Made by a program: the position numbers and the translations under genes. Below the pieces are notes generated by a model. That model saw nothing but the letters and a program-made list of their open reading frames with translations. It was not told the DNA's origin and did not search any database. 64,000 nucleotides of DNA, from contig NZ_CP005188.1 of NCBI RefSeq assembly GCF_001563285.1, forward strand, positions 2,361,501 through 2,425,500, in the 5' to 3' direction. Shown in pieces: positions 63,674-64,000 of the stretch (position 1 is the first letter of the stretch; every line of letters starts with the position of its first letter). This DNA comes from Sphingobium sp. MI1205 (lineage in GTDB: Bacteria > Pseudomonadota > Alphaproteobacteria > Sphingomonadales > Sphingomonadaceae).

Positions 63674-64000
63674 ATGAGCAGCACTGTAAGCGGCCGGCCG
63701 GTTCGCTTTTTCATCCTCCTTATGAGCGGCTGGGTCATTATTCGCGTCGCCCATGTCGCTGGCGACATGCTCGGCCTCAAGGTTCCCGAAGCACCGCTGC
63801 CGACACCCGTGCGAACAGCGGCAGCGCGCCCGCTACCGACTCCGGTAACGGCCACCTCTCAGTTCGAAAACCGCTCACCAGCAGCCTCGGGCAGCTTTGT
63901 TCGCGACGCTACAGGCTCGGCAAAACCCACCCGCTTTTCTGCAGATGCTGCCGCTATACTGATGGCCACGCCAGGGTTAGCAACCAGTTCGGCAGCAGCG
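63674..64000 (+). CDS. protein of unknown function next to the NfrB-like gene (partial)
   Basis: The ATG follows the glycosyltransferase stop by 8 bp, so the two were one operon. The product starts MSSTVSGRPVRFFILLMSGWVII, a signal anchor, then a Pro/Ala/Thr-rich linker (EAPLPTPVRTAAARPLPTP). It continues past the window end. In E. coli the partner is the outer-membrane NfrA, but nothing here proves homology. Confidence 0.7.
   Translation, partial: MSSTVSGRPVRFFILLMSGWVIIRVAHVAGDMLGLKVPEAPLPTPVRTAAARPLPTPVTATSQFENRSPAASGSFVRDATGSAKPTRFSADAAAILMATPGLATSSAAA

Overview
The window looks like sphingomonad chromosome (Sphingobium/Sphingomonas-like Alphaproteobacteria). The coding sequence is GC-rich and dense. 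LexA-type boxes follow the alphaproteobacterial GTTC-N7-GTTC pattern. Mobile palindromic repeats typical of this group occur in and between genes. No rRNA, tRNA, CRISPR array or insertion sequence was recognised.

Left chromosomal part (1-15036). It holds the end of a short-chain dehydrogenase, several small conserved proteins, a ModE-like regulator, uvrA with a LexA box at its start codon and a palindromic repeat inserted in frame, an AT-rich DUF4062 gene, a nucleotidyltransferase with a small overlapping partner, a second LexA box before an uncharacterised gene, a cold-shock protein, a glycine-zipper lipoprotein, etfA-etfB, sucC, and a 59-residue gene. It ends in the first half of an NfrB-like (phage N4 receptor) membrane glycosyltransferase.

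Prophage (15037-62930, about 47.9 kb). A large serine recombinase (61340-62920) has inserted the element into the glycosyltransferase gene. The two halves rejoin in frame across a 5-bp shared core GCGGA (15032-15036 and 62931-62935). The rejoined phage ends form an imperfect inverted repeat (13 of 15 positions) around the core. Most genes run leftward in overlapping start/stop chains: regulators, a methyltransferase and replication block (C5 methylase, sliding clamp, MT-A70 methylase, primase-helicase), lambda-order head and neck genes (Nu1, A, W, B, C/Nu3, D, E, FI, FII, Z, U, V, G/T, H), a gene-transfer-agent-like tail tip (DUF2460, DUF2163, NlpC/P60, large tip protein, DUF2793), lysis genes (lysozyme, holin-like, overlapping spanins) and a D12-class adenine methylase at the left end. 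A CI/S24 repressor (54292-55089) lies between this leftward block and a rightward early operon (55739-62920) that carries ASCH, DUF4326, DUF5131, a DndC-like PP-loop protein, HNH and the integrase. Three copies of a 16-bp operator (CCGTCA..TGACGG type) overlap the two divergent early promoters.

Most interesting points: (i) the prophage splits a homologue of a phage-receptor glycosyltransferase and excision would restore it exactly; (ii) a 51-residue basic ORF next to attL has a LexA box ending 6 bp before its ATG and is a candidate directionality factor; (iii) a roughly 106-nt structured RNA candidate precedes the adenine methylase; (iv) a classic A AAA AAC slippery site joins tail chaperones G and T; (v) a phage acyl-carrier-protein-like protein lacks the carrier serine; (vi) three DNA methylases and a stand-alone DndC-like protein suggest DNA modification or counter-defence; (vii) a late gene is made mostly of four SKATLQV-type repeats.

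Right chromosomal part (62931-64000). It holds the second half of the glycosyltransferase and the start of the next gene, which is cut by the window end.
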